A stretch of DNA of 21,159 nucleotides from JBDKUD01 sp050943315 (GCA_050943315.1 JBMNOY010000040.1:1-21159); one strand, 5' to 3'. Shown: positions 1 through 6,946, counted from the stretch's first letter. The notes: generated by a model not told the origin, from the sequence alone. Made by a program: numbers and translations.

Positions 1-11
1 TTCTTCTCGGG

Positions 12-101
12 CAATCGAAAATTTTGCGCGGATTTACTTAAAGGCTCAGACATCAGTTAATACCCTATGTCTGAGCCTTTTTGGCGCAAAACTTCCGATT
101 G
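12..101. repeat. Long imperfect inverted repeat around the purC terminator hairpin
   Basis: The 18 bases at 12-29 pair with 84-101 at 16 of 18 positions. They flank the perfect inner stem 40-53/67-80, so almost the whole block folds into one extended hairpin on either strand. This is seen directly. Its origin is unknown: it could be an elongated terminator or a small non-autonomous repeat. Confidence 0.7.
40..82. terminator. Hairpin terminator downstream of purC
   Basis: A perfect 14-bp inverted repeat (40-53 with 67-80) has a 13-nt loop and is followed on the plus strand by Ts up to 82. The arms begin and end in A and T runs, so it can terminate from both sides. It lies just beyond the minus-strand stop of purC and probably ends that transcript. 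Confidence 0.8.
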
Positions 102-138
102 AACCCTTTGAGAACCGTCCCCGTGCTTCCGGTGATTT

Positions 139-822
139 CTACCCGAGCATGAGTTTCTCGAGGGTGAGGGGTTCGATGTATTCTCCGTTTTTATAGGCAC
201 GCATGTTGCCGCCAGAGATTTCGTCTATAAGAACGATTTCTTGGTTTGGTCCTACGCGGCCAAATTCGAATTTTATATCATAGAGTTCAATGTCCTTTTT
301 AGCCAACTCAGCCTTCACAATACCACCTATCTGGCGAGTCAGAGCTTTTAATACCTGATATTCGTCTTTAGATAAAATTCCCAGCATATCCAGAGCATCC
401 TCGGTTATCGGCGGGTCTCCGCGCCGGTCATCCTTTAAGGTTACCTCAACAAAGGCATCAAGAGGCTGACCTTCTTCCACATAATCTCCATAACGGCGTA
501 AAAAGCTCCCTACTGCCCGGTAGCGGCAGATTACCTCTAAGCCCTTGCCGAATATCTTGGCTGGTTTAACCACCATGGTGGCGGCTTCTATATCAGCATC
601 CACATAATGGGTAGGAATCCCCTGTTCTTGTAAAACTTCAAAAAATTTTTTGGTCAGCTTAAGCCCTGCTCTCCCGGCTCCCTCAATCGTCAAGCCTACA
701 CTGTTAGACCCGGGGTCAAATACTCCATTTTCTCCAGTGGCATCGTCTTTAAACTTCAGTAGATAATTGCCATCATCTAAACGGTAAACATTCTTGGTTT
801 TTCCAGTATAAATTAGTTCCAT
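139..822 (-). CDS. purC: Phosphoribosylaminoimidazole-succinocarboxamide (SAICAR) synthase
   Basis: Cytosolic enzyme of de novo purine synthesis. It joins aspartate to CAIR with ATP to give SAICAR. The N-terminal ELIYTGKTKNVY segment is the family's nucleotide-binding start. DIKFEFGRV followed by LIDEISGGNMR is the conserved C-terminal signature. The protein is about 228 residues, close to the family's usual 235-240, and has the short C-terminus seen in some clostridial versions. I place the start at 822 rather than at the in-frame ATG at 840, because an AGGA ribosome site lies about 9 nt before 822 and family members start near this point. No other pur gene is visible, so it stands alone here on the minus strand with its own promoter and terminator. 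Confidence 0.95.
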   Translation of the reverse strand: MELIYTGKTKNVYRLDDGNYLLKFKDDATGENGVFDPGSNSVGLTIEGAGRAGLKLTKKFFEVLQEQGIPTHYVDADIEAATMVVKPAKIFGKGLEVICRYRAVGSFLRRYGDYVEEGQPLDAFVEVTLKDDRRGDPPITEDALDMLGILSKDEYQVLKALTRQIGGIVKAELAKKDIELYDIKFEFGRVGPNQEIVLIDEISGGNMRAYKNGEYIEPLTLEKLMLG

Positions 823-854
823 GCCCACATTCCTTTCCATGAAATATTGGTATA

Positions 855-883
855 ATTATAACTTGATGTTTCTCCATTAGCAA
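855..883 (-). promoter_or_regulatory. Probable sigma-A promoter of purC
   Basis: Read on the minus strand: TTGCTA (883-878), a 17-bp spacer and TATAAT (860-855), about 30 nt before the chosen purC start. The -10 is perfect and the -35 matches four of six consensus bases. Confidence 0.7.
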
Positions 884-994
884 AGGGAACCAGGGTATTT
901 ACCCGGTTTTAGGGCAGAGTCAGGCCTGCCTTCCATCAACTATTGGGTTTATATAGGGGCGTCCGGCCCATAAAGACTACCCACGGTAAAACCG
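882..994 (+). ncRNA. Possible structured leader RNA, with a B12-box-like segment
   Basis: Three local hairpins can form. An 8-bp stem, 904-911 with 987-994, closes a domain that holds GGCAG/CTGCC (913-917/926-930) and TATTGGG/CCCATA (941-947/967-972). AAAGGGAA (882-889) and AGTCAGGCCTGCC (918-930) resemble conserved pieces of cobalamin riboswitches (AAAGGGAA... and AGTCAGGAxACCTGCC), but several invariant bases are missing. I infer either a decayed cobalamin riboswitch or an unrecognised RNA. It lies upstream of the purC promoter, so it would belong to a plus-strand transcript towards cluster 1. Confidence 0.35.
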
Positions 995-1037
995 AATCTC
1001 TAATTAAAGCCACCTGCAAAAGTCTTGTTGTAACGTA

Positions 1038-1066
1038 TTGTTTTTCTAACCAATATCATGTATATT
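1038..1066 (+). promoter_or_regulatory. Candidate promoter for oxidoreductase cluster 1
   Basis: TTGTTT (1038-1043), a 17-bp spacer and TATATT (1061-1066) stand just before the gamma-subunit remnant. The spacing is ideal and both boxes are near consensus. The region is AT-rich, so chance matches are possible. Confidence 0.4.
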
Positions 1067-1082
1067 TATTAAAAATTTTTTG

Positions 1083-1269
1083 GTGATAGCAAGCATAAGA
1101 GAAAATTTTTCCGCTGAATATTCCGCTGTTTGGCGCCGTCTGCCGCGTGCTAAACATCCCGCAAAGTATTATGGAACAAACTATCATGCATAAATGGCCG
1201 GGGAGTGGCGAGCGTAACCTGGGCGCCGCTGGCAAGGCTTATAACACCGTAAAGCAGATTAATGTGTAG
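1083..1269 (+). pseudogene. C-terminal remnant of a 2-oxoacid:ferredoxin oxidoreductase gamma subunit
   Basis: The frame 1099-1269 encodes about 56 residues containing NIPLFGAVCRVLNIP and later ERNLGAAGKAY. This matches the C-terminal part of gamma subunits: an N-x-P-hydrophobic-x-A block, then a helix ending in N-L-x-A-x-x-x-x-Y. The same block is visible in the intact gamma of cluster 2 (NTPMLAAAVKVSG). The catalytic-interface N-terminal domain (GRGGQG motif) is absent and the sequence before about 1083 is not coding. A short stretch just upstream appears to continue in another frame, which suggests a frameshift as well as truncation. It sits 40 nt before the delta gene, exactly where gamma stands in cluster 2. 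Cluster 1 therefore seems to have lost its own gamma subunit. An internal ATG at 1171 could still give a 32-residue peptide, but I see no ribosome site for it. Confidence 0.7.
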
Positions 1270-1309
1270 TGAGCTTATAGTTTTGCACTAGTGAAAGGAA
1301 TGGAAATAA

Positions 1310-1567
1310 ATGAAATCAGTTACGAAAGCCTACCGGCCTATTTCCTGGCCGATGAAGGGAGCCGGCGGTGATACTGGTTCCTGGCGAGTACATCGTCCGG
1401 TGGTTGACCCTAAGTTATGCAGCAAGTGTCAATTTTGCTGGGTATATTGTCCGGAAGCGGTCATTGACCGTCACGAAATTACTATTGATTACCGCTACTG
1501 CAAGGGCTGCGGCGTGTGTGCCACAGAATGCCCTACCGGCGCAATCAGCATGGAAAAGGAGGAGTAG
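1310..1567 (+). CDS. 2-oxoacid:ferredoxin oxidoreductase, delta (ferredoxin-like) subunit, cluster 1
   Basis: An 85-residue electron-transfer subunit of the four-subunit pyruvate/2-ketoisovalerate ferredoxin oxidoreductase family. It carries electrons between the TPP-bound centre and external ferredoxin. Two complete 4Fe-4S motifs are visible: C37, C40, C43, C47 (ending in CP) and C64, C67, C70, C74 (ending in CP). The N-terminal 30 residues, rich in Pro, Gly and Trp, are typical of delta subunits and rule out a free ferredoxin. An AAGGA site precedes the ATG. It lies directly behind the gamma remnant and only 4 nt before alpha, so delta, alpha and beta form one transcription unit. Sequence alone does not tell the substrate. 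Confidence 0.9.
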   Translation: MKSVTKAYRPISWPMKGAGGDTGSWRVHRPVVDPKLCSKCQFCWVYCPEAVIDRHEITIDYRYCKGCGVCATECPTGAISMEKEE

Positions 1568-1571
1568 CAGT

Positions 1572-2702
1572 ATGAAAGCAGCGCAAGTTATAATAGATAC
1601 CGGTGCCCATGCCGCCGCACTGGCTGTAAAATGCGCGCGGGTGGATGTAGTACCCGGCTATCCTATCACCCCCCAAACCAGTATTATGGAAGCAGTGGCC
1701 GCCATGGTGGAAAATGGAGAGATGCACGCCCGCTTCATTCCGGTGGAAGGGGAACACAGTGCTATGGCTGCTGCCGTGGCTGCTGCTGCCGCTGGTGCCC
1801 GCGTTTTCACAGCCACCTCGGCCAATGGCCTGCTCTATATGCACGAAGTTTTACATATGGCTTCTGGGGGACGTTTGCCGGTGGTAATGTGCAACGTCAA
1901 CCGCGGTATTTTCGCTCCCTGGACATTGTGGGCTGATCATCAGGACTCATTTGCCCAGCGCGATACGGGCTGGATTCACTATCATTGCTCCTCCAATCAG
2001 GAGGTATTCAACACCATTTTGCAGGCCTTCCGCGTGGCCGAACAGATCAATATCCCGGTGATGGTCAATTTTGACGGCTTTGCCATCTCCCATTGTCTGA
2101 TGCCCCTCACCCTGCCGCCCCAGGAGGATATCGACCGTTTCCTGCCTCCCCATGAACCGGAATGGCGGCTCGACCCGGCGCATCCCTCTTCCTTCAGCAA
2201 TGTGACTAATGCGGCCGAATATGCACCTTTCCGCCAGATGCTGTCTGACGATATCATGGCTGCCATCCCGCTGGTAAAACAGGCAGCCCAGGAGTATAAG
2301 GATATTACCGGCATGTGGGATGGTGACACCATTGATACCTATCGGCTGGAAGACGCTGAAGTGGTAGCATTTGCGGTCAACAGTATGGCAGCCGAATTAA
2401 GGCTTTCCATTGATATCCTTCGTGAGCAGGGCATCAAGGCCGGTCTGCTCCGACCGCGCCTGTATCTGCCTTTCCCAGCCGAGGATATTGTAAGCGCCCT
2501 GCCGCGTAATGCGCAGGTAATGGTACTGGATCGCAACTATAACTTCGGCCACCCCGGCGGCATCTTGGCTGCCGAGCTGAAAAGCGTGCTCTTTGGCCGG
2601 CGCAACGATATCACGGTTAAAAACCGGGTAATGGGCATTGGGGGCATTGATCTCACCCGCCGCTTCATGGCTGCCGAAATTCGCGCCATGATGGATGAAT
2701 AA
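1572..2702 (+). CDS. 2-oxoacid:ferredoxin oxidoreductase, alpha subunit, cluster 1
   Basis: A 376-residue alpha subunit of the POR/VOR family. It supplies the pyrimidine-binding domain that completes the TPP site together with beta. Visible marks are GYPITPQTSIME (about 29-40), the VEGEHSA activating-glutamate segment (about 58-64), the TSANGLLYM motif (about 82-90), and the C-terminal transketolase-like domain with RPRLYLPFP (about 292-300). I chose the ATG at 1572. The frame is open further upstream, but that extension would overlap the delta gene completely, and the site GGAG at 1560-1563 fits this start. It shares architecture with the alpha of cluster 2 but is clearly diverged (for example NANGL for SSCGL-type residues), so the two enzymes may differ in substrate. 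Confidence 0.92.
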   Translation: MKAAQVIIDTGAHAAALAVKCARVDVVPGYPITPQTSIMEAVAAMVENGEMHARFIPVEGEHSAMAAAVAAAAAGARVFTATSANGLLYMHEVLHMASGGRLPVVMCNVNRGIFAPWTLWADHQDSFAQRDTGWIHYHCSSNQEVFNTILQAFRVAEQINIPVMVNFDGFAISHCLMPLTLPPQEDIDRFLPPHEPEWRLDPAHPSSFSNVTNAAEYAPFRQMLSDDIMAAIPLVKQAAQEYKDITGMWDGDTIDTYRLEDAEVVAFAVNSMAAELRLSIDILREQGIKAGLLRPRLYLPFPAEDIVSALPRNAQVMVLDRNYNFGHPGGILAAELKSVLFGRRNDITVKNRVMGIGGIDLTRRFMAAEIRAMMDE

Positions 2703-2734
2703 AAACCATAGACCGTGAAAGGGATGGATAAAAT

Positions 2735-3688
2735 ATGACAACCAGTATTAAACAATTACCGGATATTGAGCAGGTTTTAAGCGGCAATGGGGCCTGCGGC
2801 GGCTGCCCGGCGACAATGGCCCTGCGCATAGTAGGCAAGGCTTTGGGGCCTAATGCCATCATGCTCTTAACTCCTTCTTGCTCGGTAGCCAGCATGGGTA
2901 TGACTCCCAAGTTGGGCTACAACTGGCCCTGCATTAATATTTGCTTTGCCACCGCTGGCTCTTCGGCTGCCGGTATTACCCATGCGCTGGAAATAATGCA
3001 GGAAAAAGGCCGCCTGCAGGGTGAATTGCCTACCGTATTCAGCTGGGTGGGCGATGGCGGTACCTACGACATTGGCTTCCAGGCACTTTCAGCCGCAGCC
3101 GAGCGCAACGATAATATTATTCACTTTTGCTACAATAATCAGGCCTACAGCAACACCGGCGTGCAGCGCAGCGGTGCTACCCCCCGCGGCAGCTTCACCA
3201 CCACTACTCCCACCGGTAAGCGCCAGCCCAAGAAAAACATGGCCTTGCTGATGCTGGAGCACAATATTCCCTATGTGGCTACGGCCACCGTGGCTTATCC
3301 CGGCGACCTGTATGATAAGGTGGTAAAAGCCAAAAACACCCCGGGCATGAAATACATCGAGATTCTGGCTCCCTGCTATTTAGGCTGGCAATTCGATATG
3401 CCTGAAACCGTGCAGATGAGCCGTATGGCTGTGCGCAGCGGTGCCTGGCTGTTATGGGAAGCGGAAAATGGCAAGATCAGCTTTAACAACCCTACCTCGC
3501 TTATCATCAGCGGTAAAAAAGAGGCTGCCCCGGTGGACGAATATCTGAGAAAGCAGGGGCGTTTCAACCGCCTGCTCCAAGGCCCTGACGCAGAGAGCCG
3601 TATGGCCGAAATCCAGGCTGACATTAATCGCGAGATTGATTTTATGCGGGAACGGGCCCGATTACGATTTAGTTCTCAATATGCTTAG
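2735..3688 (+). CDS. 2-oxoacid:ferredoxin oxidoreductase, beta (TPP-binding) subunit, cluster 1
   Basis: A 317-residue catalytic beta subunit that binds thiamine diphosphate and one 4Fe-4S cluster. The TPP/Mg motif is GDGGTYDIGF at about 106-115, with the downstream NN pair at 134-135. Probable cluster cysteines are C21 and C24 (CGGC), C49 (PSCS) and C214 (LAPCYLGW), the usual spacing of POR/VOR beta. It follows alpha by 32 nt behind an AAAGGGATGG ribosome site. It keeps every cofactor residue, so cluster 1 looks functional apart from its missing gamma. The enzyme would interconvert a 2-oxoacid plus CoA with acyl-CoA, CO2 and reduced ferredoxin. The substrate is not determined. Confidence 0.92.
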   Translation: MTTSIKQLPDIEQVLSGNGACGGCPATMALRIVGKALGPNAIMLLTPSCSVASMGMTPKLGYNWPCINICFATAGSSAAGITHALEIMQEKGRLQGELPTVFSWVGDGGTYDIGFQALSAAAERNDNIIHFCYNNQAYSNTGVQRSGATPRGSFTTTTPTGKRQPKKNMALLMLEHNIPYVATATVAYPGDLYDKVVKAKNTPGMKYIEILAPCYLGWQFDMPETVQMSRMAVRSGAWLLWEAENGKISFNNPTSLIISGKKEAAPVDEYLRKQGRFNRLLQGPDAESRMAEIQADINREIDFMRERARLRFSSQYA

Positions 3689-3718
3689 TAGTGCTGTTTT
3701 TTAGCGTCACTCCTCCCA

Positions 3719-3756
3719 GGCATGCTGACGTTGGTAACGGGTAGCATGCCGCCGGG
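3719..3756 (+). terminator. Possible terminator after cluster 1
   Basis: GGCATGCT (3719-3726) pairs with AGCATGCC (3743-3750) around a 16-nt loop, then a G/C-rich stretch and only four Ts. It is a weak intrinsic terminator at best, placed 30 nt beyond the beta stop. Confidence 0.4.
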
Positions 3757-3767
3757 TGGTTTTGCTG

Positions 3768-3797
3768 TTGATTAACTGCTTGAATCTGCTTTATAAT
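3768..3797 (+). promoter_or_regulatory. Probable promoter of the acyl-CoA ligase
   Basis: TTGATT (3768-3773), an 18-bp spacer and a perfect TATAAT (3792-3797), 70 nt before the ligase start. This suggests the ligase has its own promoter, although read-through from cluster 1 is possible. Confidence 0.6.
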
Positions 3798-3867
3798 AAA
3801 GTAAGTTTAATTTTATGTAGTACGGTTCAATATTTATGTTGTATCGTAGGATGGGAGGACAGAAAGC

Positions 3868-5502
3868 ATGCCTATTATTGATTTTTTGTCCCGTAATGCC
3901 CAGCTTTACGGGAACGAAACCTGCCTGACGGAGATTAACCTGGATCTCCAGGACCGTCACCATGTCATATGGCGCGAGTATGAACTGGTGGAAAACAATC
4001 CTGCCGGTGAATACCGCAGAGAAATGACCTGGCGCGTCTTTGACGAAAAAGCCAATCGAATGGCCAATCTGTTGCTTAAAAGGGGAATAAGAAAAGGTGA
4101 CAAGGTAGCTATCCTGTTAATGAATTGTCTGGAGTGGCTGCCCATATATTTTGGCATATTAAAGGCTGGTGCTATTGCCGTACCATTAAACTTCCGCTAC
4201 ACAGCTGAAGAAATAAAATATTGTTTGGATTTATCCGATTCTATTGCTTTAATCTTTGGGCCGGAGTTTATCGGCCGGGTGGAAAATATTTATGATCAGA
4301 TACCGAAAATAAAAATGCTGCTTTTCGCCGGGGAAAACCGACCCAGTTTTGCGGAGAACTATGACCGCCTTACAGCTAATTGTTCTTCCGAAGATCCCCG
4401 GGTTGAGCTCACCGACGATGATGATGCGGCAATTTATTTTTCCTCGGGAACTACCGGATGTCCTAAGGCTATTCTGCACACCCATAAAAGCCTTATGTCG
4501 GCATGTATTACCGAACAAAAACATCATGGTCAAACCCATGAAGATAATTTCTTATGTATTCCACCGCTTTATCATACTGGTGCCAAAATGCACTGGTTTG
4601 GCAGTTTGCTGTCAGGAAGCAAAGCAGTACTGCTGCGTGGAGTTAAACCGGATTGGATAATTAAAACCGTTTCCGAAGAAAAGATTACCATTGTCTGGCT
4701 CCTGGTTCCCTGGGCGCAAGATATTCTGGACGCTATTGAAAGAGGAGATATAAATCTTGAGGATTATGACCTGGCTCAGTGGAGGCTGATGCATATTGGT
4801 GCCCAACCAGTTCCTCCCAGCTTAATCCGCCGGTGGAAGAAGTATTTTCCTAACCATCTTTATGATACCAACTATGGTCTGAGTGAATCGATTGGACCCG
4901 GATGTGTTCATTTAGGCGTGGAAAATATTAAAAAAGTTGGTGCTATAGGAGTACCAGGTTATAACTGGGAAGCCAAGATTATCGATGAAAATGGATATCC
5001 GGTTATGCCGGGAGAGGTCGGGGAATTAGCAGTTAAAGGACCGGGGGTCATGAAATGCTACTATAAAGACCCCGAAGCTACCGCGAAAGTACTCCGGGAT
5101 GGTTGGTTATTCACCGGAGATATGGCGCGAATAGATGAAGACGGTTTTATTTACTTAGTCGACCGGAAAAAAGATGTCATAATAAGCGGCGGAGAAAATA
5201 TATATCCAGTACAAATAGAAGATTTCCTGCGTGCCCATGATGCGATCAAAGATGTAGCAGTCATCGGCTTGCCTGATCAACGTCTGGGTGAAATTGCTGC
5301 CGCCATCATTGAATTAAAACCCGGGAAAACGTGCACGGAAGAAGAAATACAGGCATTTTGCGCTCCCATGCCGCGTTATAAACGGCCGCGCAAAGTTATT
5401 TTCGATACCGTTCCCCGTAATCCTACCGGTAAGATTGAGAAACCGCGTTTAAGAGAAAAATACGGGGCAGCCAGTTTAGTGGCCGCTCAAACCCAGAGAT
5501 AA
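3868..5502 (+). CDS. AMP-forming acyl-CoA ligase (ANL superfamily)
   Basis: A 544-residue cytosolic enzyme that activates a carboxylic acid with ATP to an acyl-adenylate and then to acyl-CoA. The ANL core motifs occur in order: P-loop FSSGTTGCPKA (about 191-201), YGLSE (about 336-340), the hinge region TGDMARIDEDGF (about 415-426), DRKKDVIISGGENIYP (about 430-445), and PTGKIEKPRLR with the catalytic lysine near the C-terminus. The length is normal for medium-chain or aryl acyl-CoA ligases. A GGGAGG site lies 9 nt before the ATG. It stands between two 2-oxoacid:ferredoxin oxidoreductase clusters. That context suggests it makes the acyl-CoA such enzymes produce or consume, for example a branched-chain or aromatic acid, but the acid itself cannot be read from the sequence. 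Confidence 0.93.
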   Translation: MPIIDFLSRNAQLYGNETCLTEINLDLQDRHHVIWREYELVENNPAGEYRREMTWRVFDEKANRMANLLLKRGIRKGDKVAILLMNCLEWLPIYFGILKAGAIAVPLNFRYTAEEIKYCLDLSDSIALIFGPEFIGRVENIYDQIPKIKMLLFAGENRPSFAENYDRLTANCSSEDPRVELTDDDDAAIYFSSGTTGCPKAILHTHKSLMSACITEQKHHGQTHEDNFLCIPPLYHTGAKMHWFGSLLSGSKAVLLRGVKPDWIIKTVSEEKITIVWLLVPWAQDILDAIERGDINLEDYDLAQWRLMHIGAQPVPPSLIRRWKKYFPNHLYDTNYGLSESIGPGCVHLGVENIKKVGAIGVPGYNWEAKIIDENGYPVMPGEVGELAVKGPGVMKCYYKDPEATAKVLRDGWLFTGDMARIDEDGFIYLVDRKKDVIISGGENIYPVQIEDFLRAHDAIKDVAVIGLPDQRLGEIAAAIIELKPGKTCTEEEIQAFCAPMPRYKRPRKVIFDTVPRNPTGKIEKPRLREKYGAASLVAAQTQR

Positions 5503-5566
5503 CTAATAGGCTTAATAAAACATATATATCCGATTTTGCGATTAACTAAAAAATTGTATACAGTGA

Positions 5567-5594
5567 TTGACAAAACACGGTTAAGTGGTATATC
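5567..5594 (+). promoter_or_regulatory. Probable promoter of the T-box operon
   Basis: A perfect TTGACA (5567-5572) is followed after 16 bp by TATATC (5589-5594); TATCTT at 5591 would give an 18-bp spacer. It is placed correctly to start transcription just before the T-box element. Confidence 0.6.
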
Positions 5595-5621
5595 TTATTT
5601 ATAATTTAAAATCTCTCAAAG

Positions 5622-5861
5622 GCATTGACGGAGAGAGTACGGTTCAGCCGAACATTGCAGAGAGCCGGGGATGGTGCGAGCCTGGTATAAGTAGTCTGAA
5701 CCCGAAAATCACTCCTGAGCTGCGGACCGAACGAGTAATCTAGTAGGCTCCGACGGTTTTCCCCCGTCACCGGGAACGCATATGATGGTATGTCGTTAAA
5801 ATGGGTGGTATAGCGAATGTCTTTTAAGGCTTTCGTCCCTTTACGGGACGAAAGCTTTTTT
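5622..5861 (+). promoter_or_regulatory. T-box riboswitch, specifier AUC (isoleucine), with intrinsic terminator
   Basis: A transcription-attenuating leader that reads the charging state of a tRNA. Stem I is visible: the GAGAGAGTAC loop-E segment (5631-5640), the GGTTCAG/CTGAACC helix (5641-5647/5696-5702) and AGAGAGCCGGGG near the apical loop. The 3' side reads CGAAA-ATC-ACTCCTGAGC, the same frame as the known glyQS leader (CGAAA-GGC-ATTCTTGAGC), so the specifier is ATC at 5708-5710. The T-box core ATGGGTGGTATAGCGAA (5801-5817) has the bulge TGGT (5806-5809). The variable base U pairs with discriminator A, as expected for tRNA-Ile. The terminator is an 11-bp stem (5829-5839/5845-5855) followed by six Ts. 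Uncharged tRNA-Ile should favour the antiterminator and switch the downstream oxidoreductase operon on. Confidence 0.92.
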
Positions 5862-6053
5862 AGTTTAAAGAGAAAATAAATGACCCATTTATGGCATAAG
5901 GATTGATGACATAGAGTGAACTGCTTCACCCTTAATCAGTACTGCCACCGCGTCTCTTGGGAGCATGCTCAAAAGAGATATGGCCGGCTCTTAGGTAAGG
6001 CGCTATAGGGAATCGGTGCAGCGCCTAATTCAATGTAATTGGAGGAAAAGGCA
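5862..6053 (+). other. Unusually long leader between T-box terminator and first gene
   Basis: These 192 nt hold no convincing gene. They contain the palindrome GAGCATGCTC (5962-5971) and a GGCGCT/AGCGCC hairpin ending about 25 nt before the gamma start, then a strong GGAGGAAAAGG ribosome site. T-box terminators usually sit closer to the regulated start codon, so a second layer of control is possible, but this is inference. Confidence 0.4.
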
Positions 6054-6638
6054 ATGGCAAGCAATAGAATGGTAGAAATACGCTGGCATGGCCGGGGCGG
6101 ACAGGGAGCCAAGACAGCCTGCCTGCTGCTGGCTGATGTGGCTGCTTTAGAAGGAAAATTCGTACAGGGATTCCCGGAATATGGACCGGAACGAATGGGA
6201 GCCCCTATAACGGCTTTTAATCGCATTAGTGAAAAACGCTGTTCGATTCATTCCAACATTTACTATCCGGATTATGTGGTCGTAGTAGATGAAAGCCTCT
6301 TAGACAGTGTCGATGTGACCAGGGGCCTCAAGGATTGTGGGGCAATAATTATTAACACTCCCAGCTCTCCCCAAAAGATGCGTGAGAGGCTTCAGGGGTG
6401 GTCTGGAAAGGTCTGTACCATAGATGCACGCCGCATATCGGAAGAGTACCTGGGCAGAAACTTCCCTAATACTCCTATGCTGGCCGCTGCGGTTAAGGTT
6501 AGCGGGGTTTTGGAAACCGGGCGATTTTTAGCCCATATTGAAGAATCCTTTAAACATAAATTTGCCGACAAACCTCAGGTTATCGAGGGAAATATGGCAA
6601 CACTGAAAAAGTCATTGGAGGAGGTGCAGGTAGGATGA
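6054..6638 (+). CDS. 2-oxoacid:ferredoxin oxidoreductase, gamma subunit, cluster 2
   Basis: A 194-residue gamma subunit of the POR/VOR family, whose domain III packs on the alpha/beta catalytic core and helps bind CoA. The family signature HGRGGQGAKTA is at about 12-22, followed by PEYGPERMGAP (about 41-51). The C-terminal NTPML...GNMATLKKSLEEV block corresponds to the relic before cluster 1. I chose the ATG at 6054 because GGAGGAAAAGG stands just upstream; an in-frame TTG at 6039 would overlap that ribosome site. It is the first gene after the Ile T-box, and its stop overlaps the delta start (ATGA). It is the only intact gamma in the window, so it may serve both clusters. Confidence 0.93.
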   Translation: MASNRMVEIRWHGRGGQGAKTACLLLADVAALEGKFVQGFPEYGPERMGAPITAFNRISEKRCSIHSNIYYPDYVVVVDESLLDSVDVTRGLKDCGAIIINTPSSPQKMRERLQGWSGKVCTIDARRISEEYLGRNFPNTPMLAAAVKVSGVLETGRFLAHIEESFKHKFADKPQVIEGNMATLKKSLEEVQVG

Positions 6639-6946
6639 TTTATGCCAAGGATATCAACGAAAATACTCCCTGGCAGGATCTGACTCCCGGCGGGGAAATC
6701 TACGAACCGGGGACCGCACGGGCCTTCAACACTGGTACCTGGCGGACCAACACCCCTGTTTTTCACCAGGAAGCATGTAAACACTGCATGCTGTGTGTTC
6801 CCTTTTGCCCGGATAGTGCTATTCCGGTAAAAGATGGGAAGCGTCTGGACTTTGATTATATGCACTGCAAGGGCTGCGGCATTTGTGAGAATGTTTGTCC
6901 CTTCCCGGCAATTACTATGGTGACTGGAGGTGTGCCCAATGATTAA
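6635..6946 (+). CDS. 2-oxoacid:ferredoxin oxidoreductase, delta (ferredoxin-like) subunit, cluster 2
   Basis: A 103-residue subunit with two 4Fe-4S motifs: C48, C51, C54, C58 and C78, C81, C84, C88, each ending in C-P. It relays electrons between the TPP centre and ferredoxin. Its N-terminal 45 residues (PWQDLTPGG and TGTWRTNTP) are the usual delta-subunit extension. The start overlaps the gamma stop by 4 nt and the stop overlaps the alpha start by 8 nt, which points to translational coupling. It is longer than the cluster 1 delta and only moderately similar to it, so the two clusters are old paralogues and not a recent duplication. Confidence 0.93.
   Translation: MIYAKDINENTPWQDLTPGGEIYEPGTARAFNTGTWRTNTPVFHQEACKHCMLCVPFCPDSAIPVKDGKRLDFDYMHCKGCGICENVCPFPAITMVTGGVPND

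Noticed and set aside
855..1000. Purine or PRPP riboswitch controlling purC.
   Set aside because: The structured block lies upstream of the purC -35 box on the minus strand, so it is not in the purC mRNA, and purine-aptamer core bases are absent.
1368..1571. Open extension of the cluster 1 alpha frame upstream to 1368.
   Set aside because: It overlaps the well-supported delta gene in another frame, and family members start at the ATG at 1572.
4249..4806. Several open frames opposite or out of frame within the acyl-CoA ligase.
   Set aside because: They lie wholly within a gene with all ANL motifs and have no ribosome sites.
5600..5605. TATAAT as -10 box of the T-box operon.
   Set aside because: It lies 27 bp from the perfect TTGACA, too far for one promoter; closer boxes at 5589-5596 fit.
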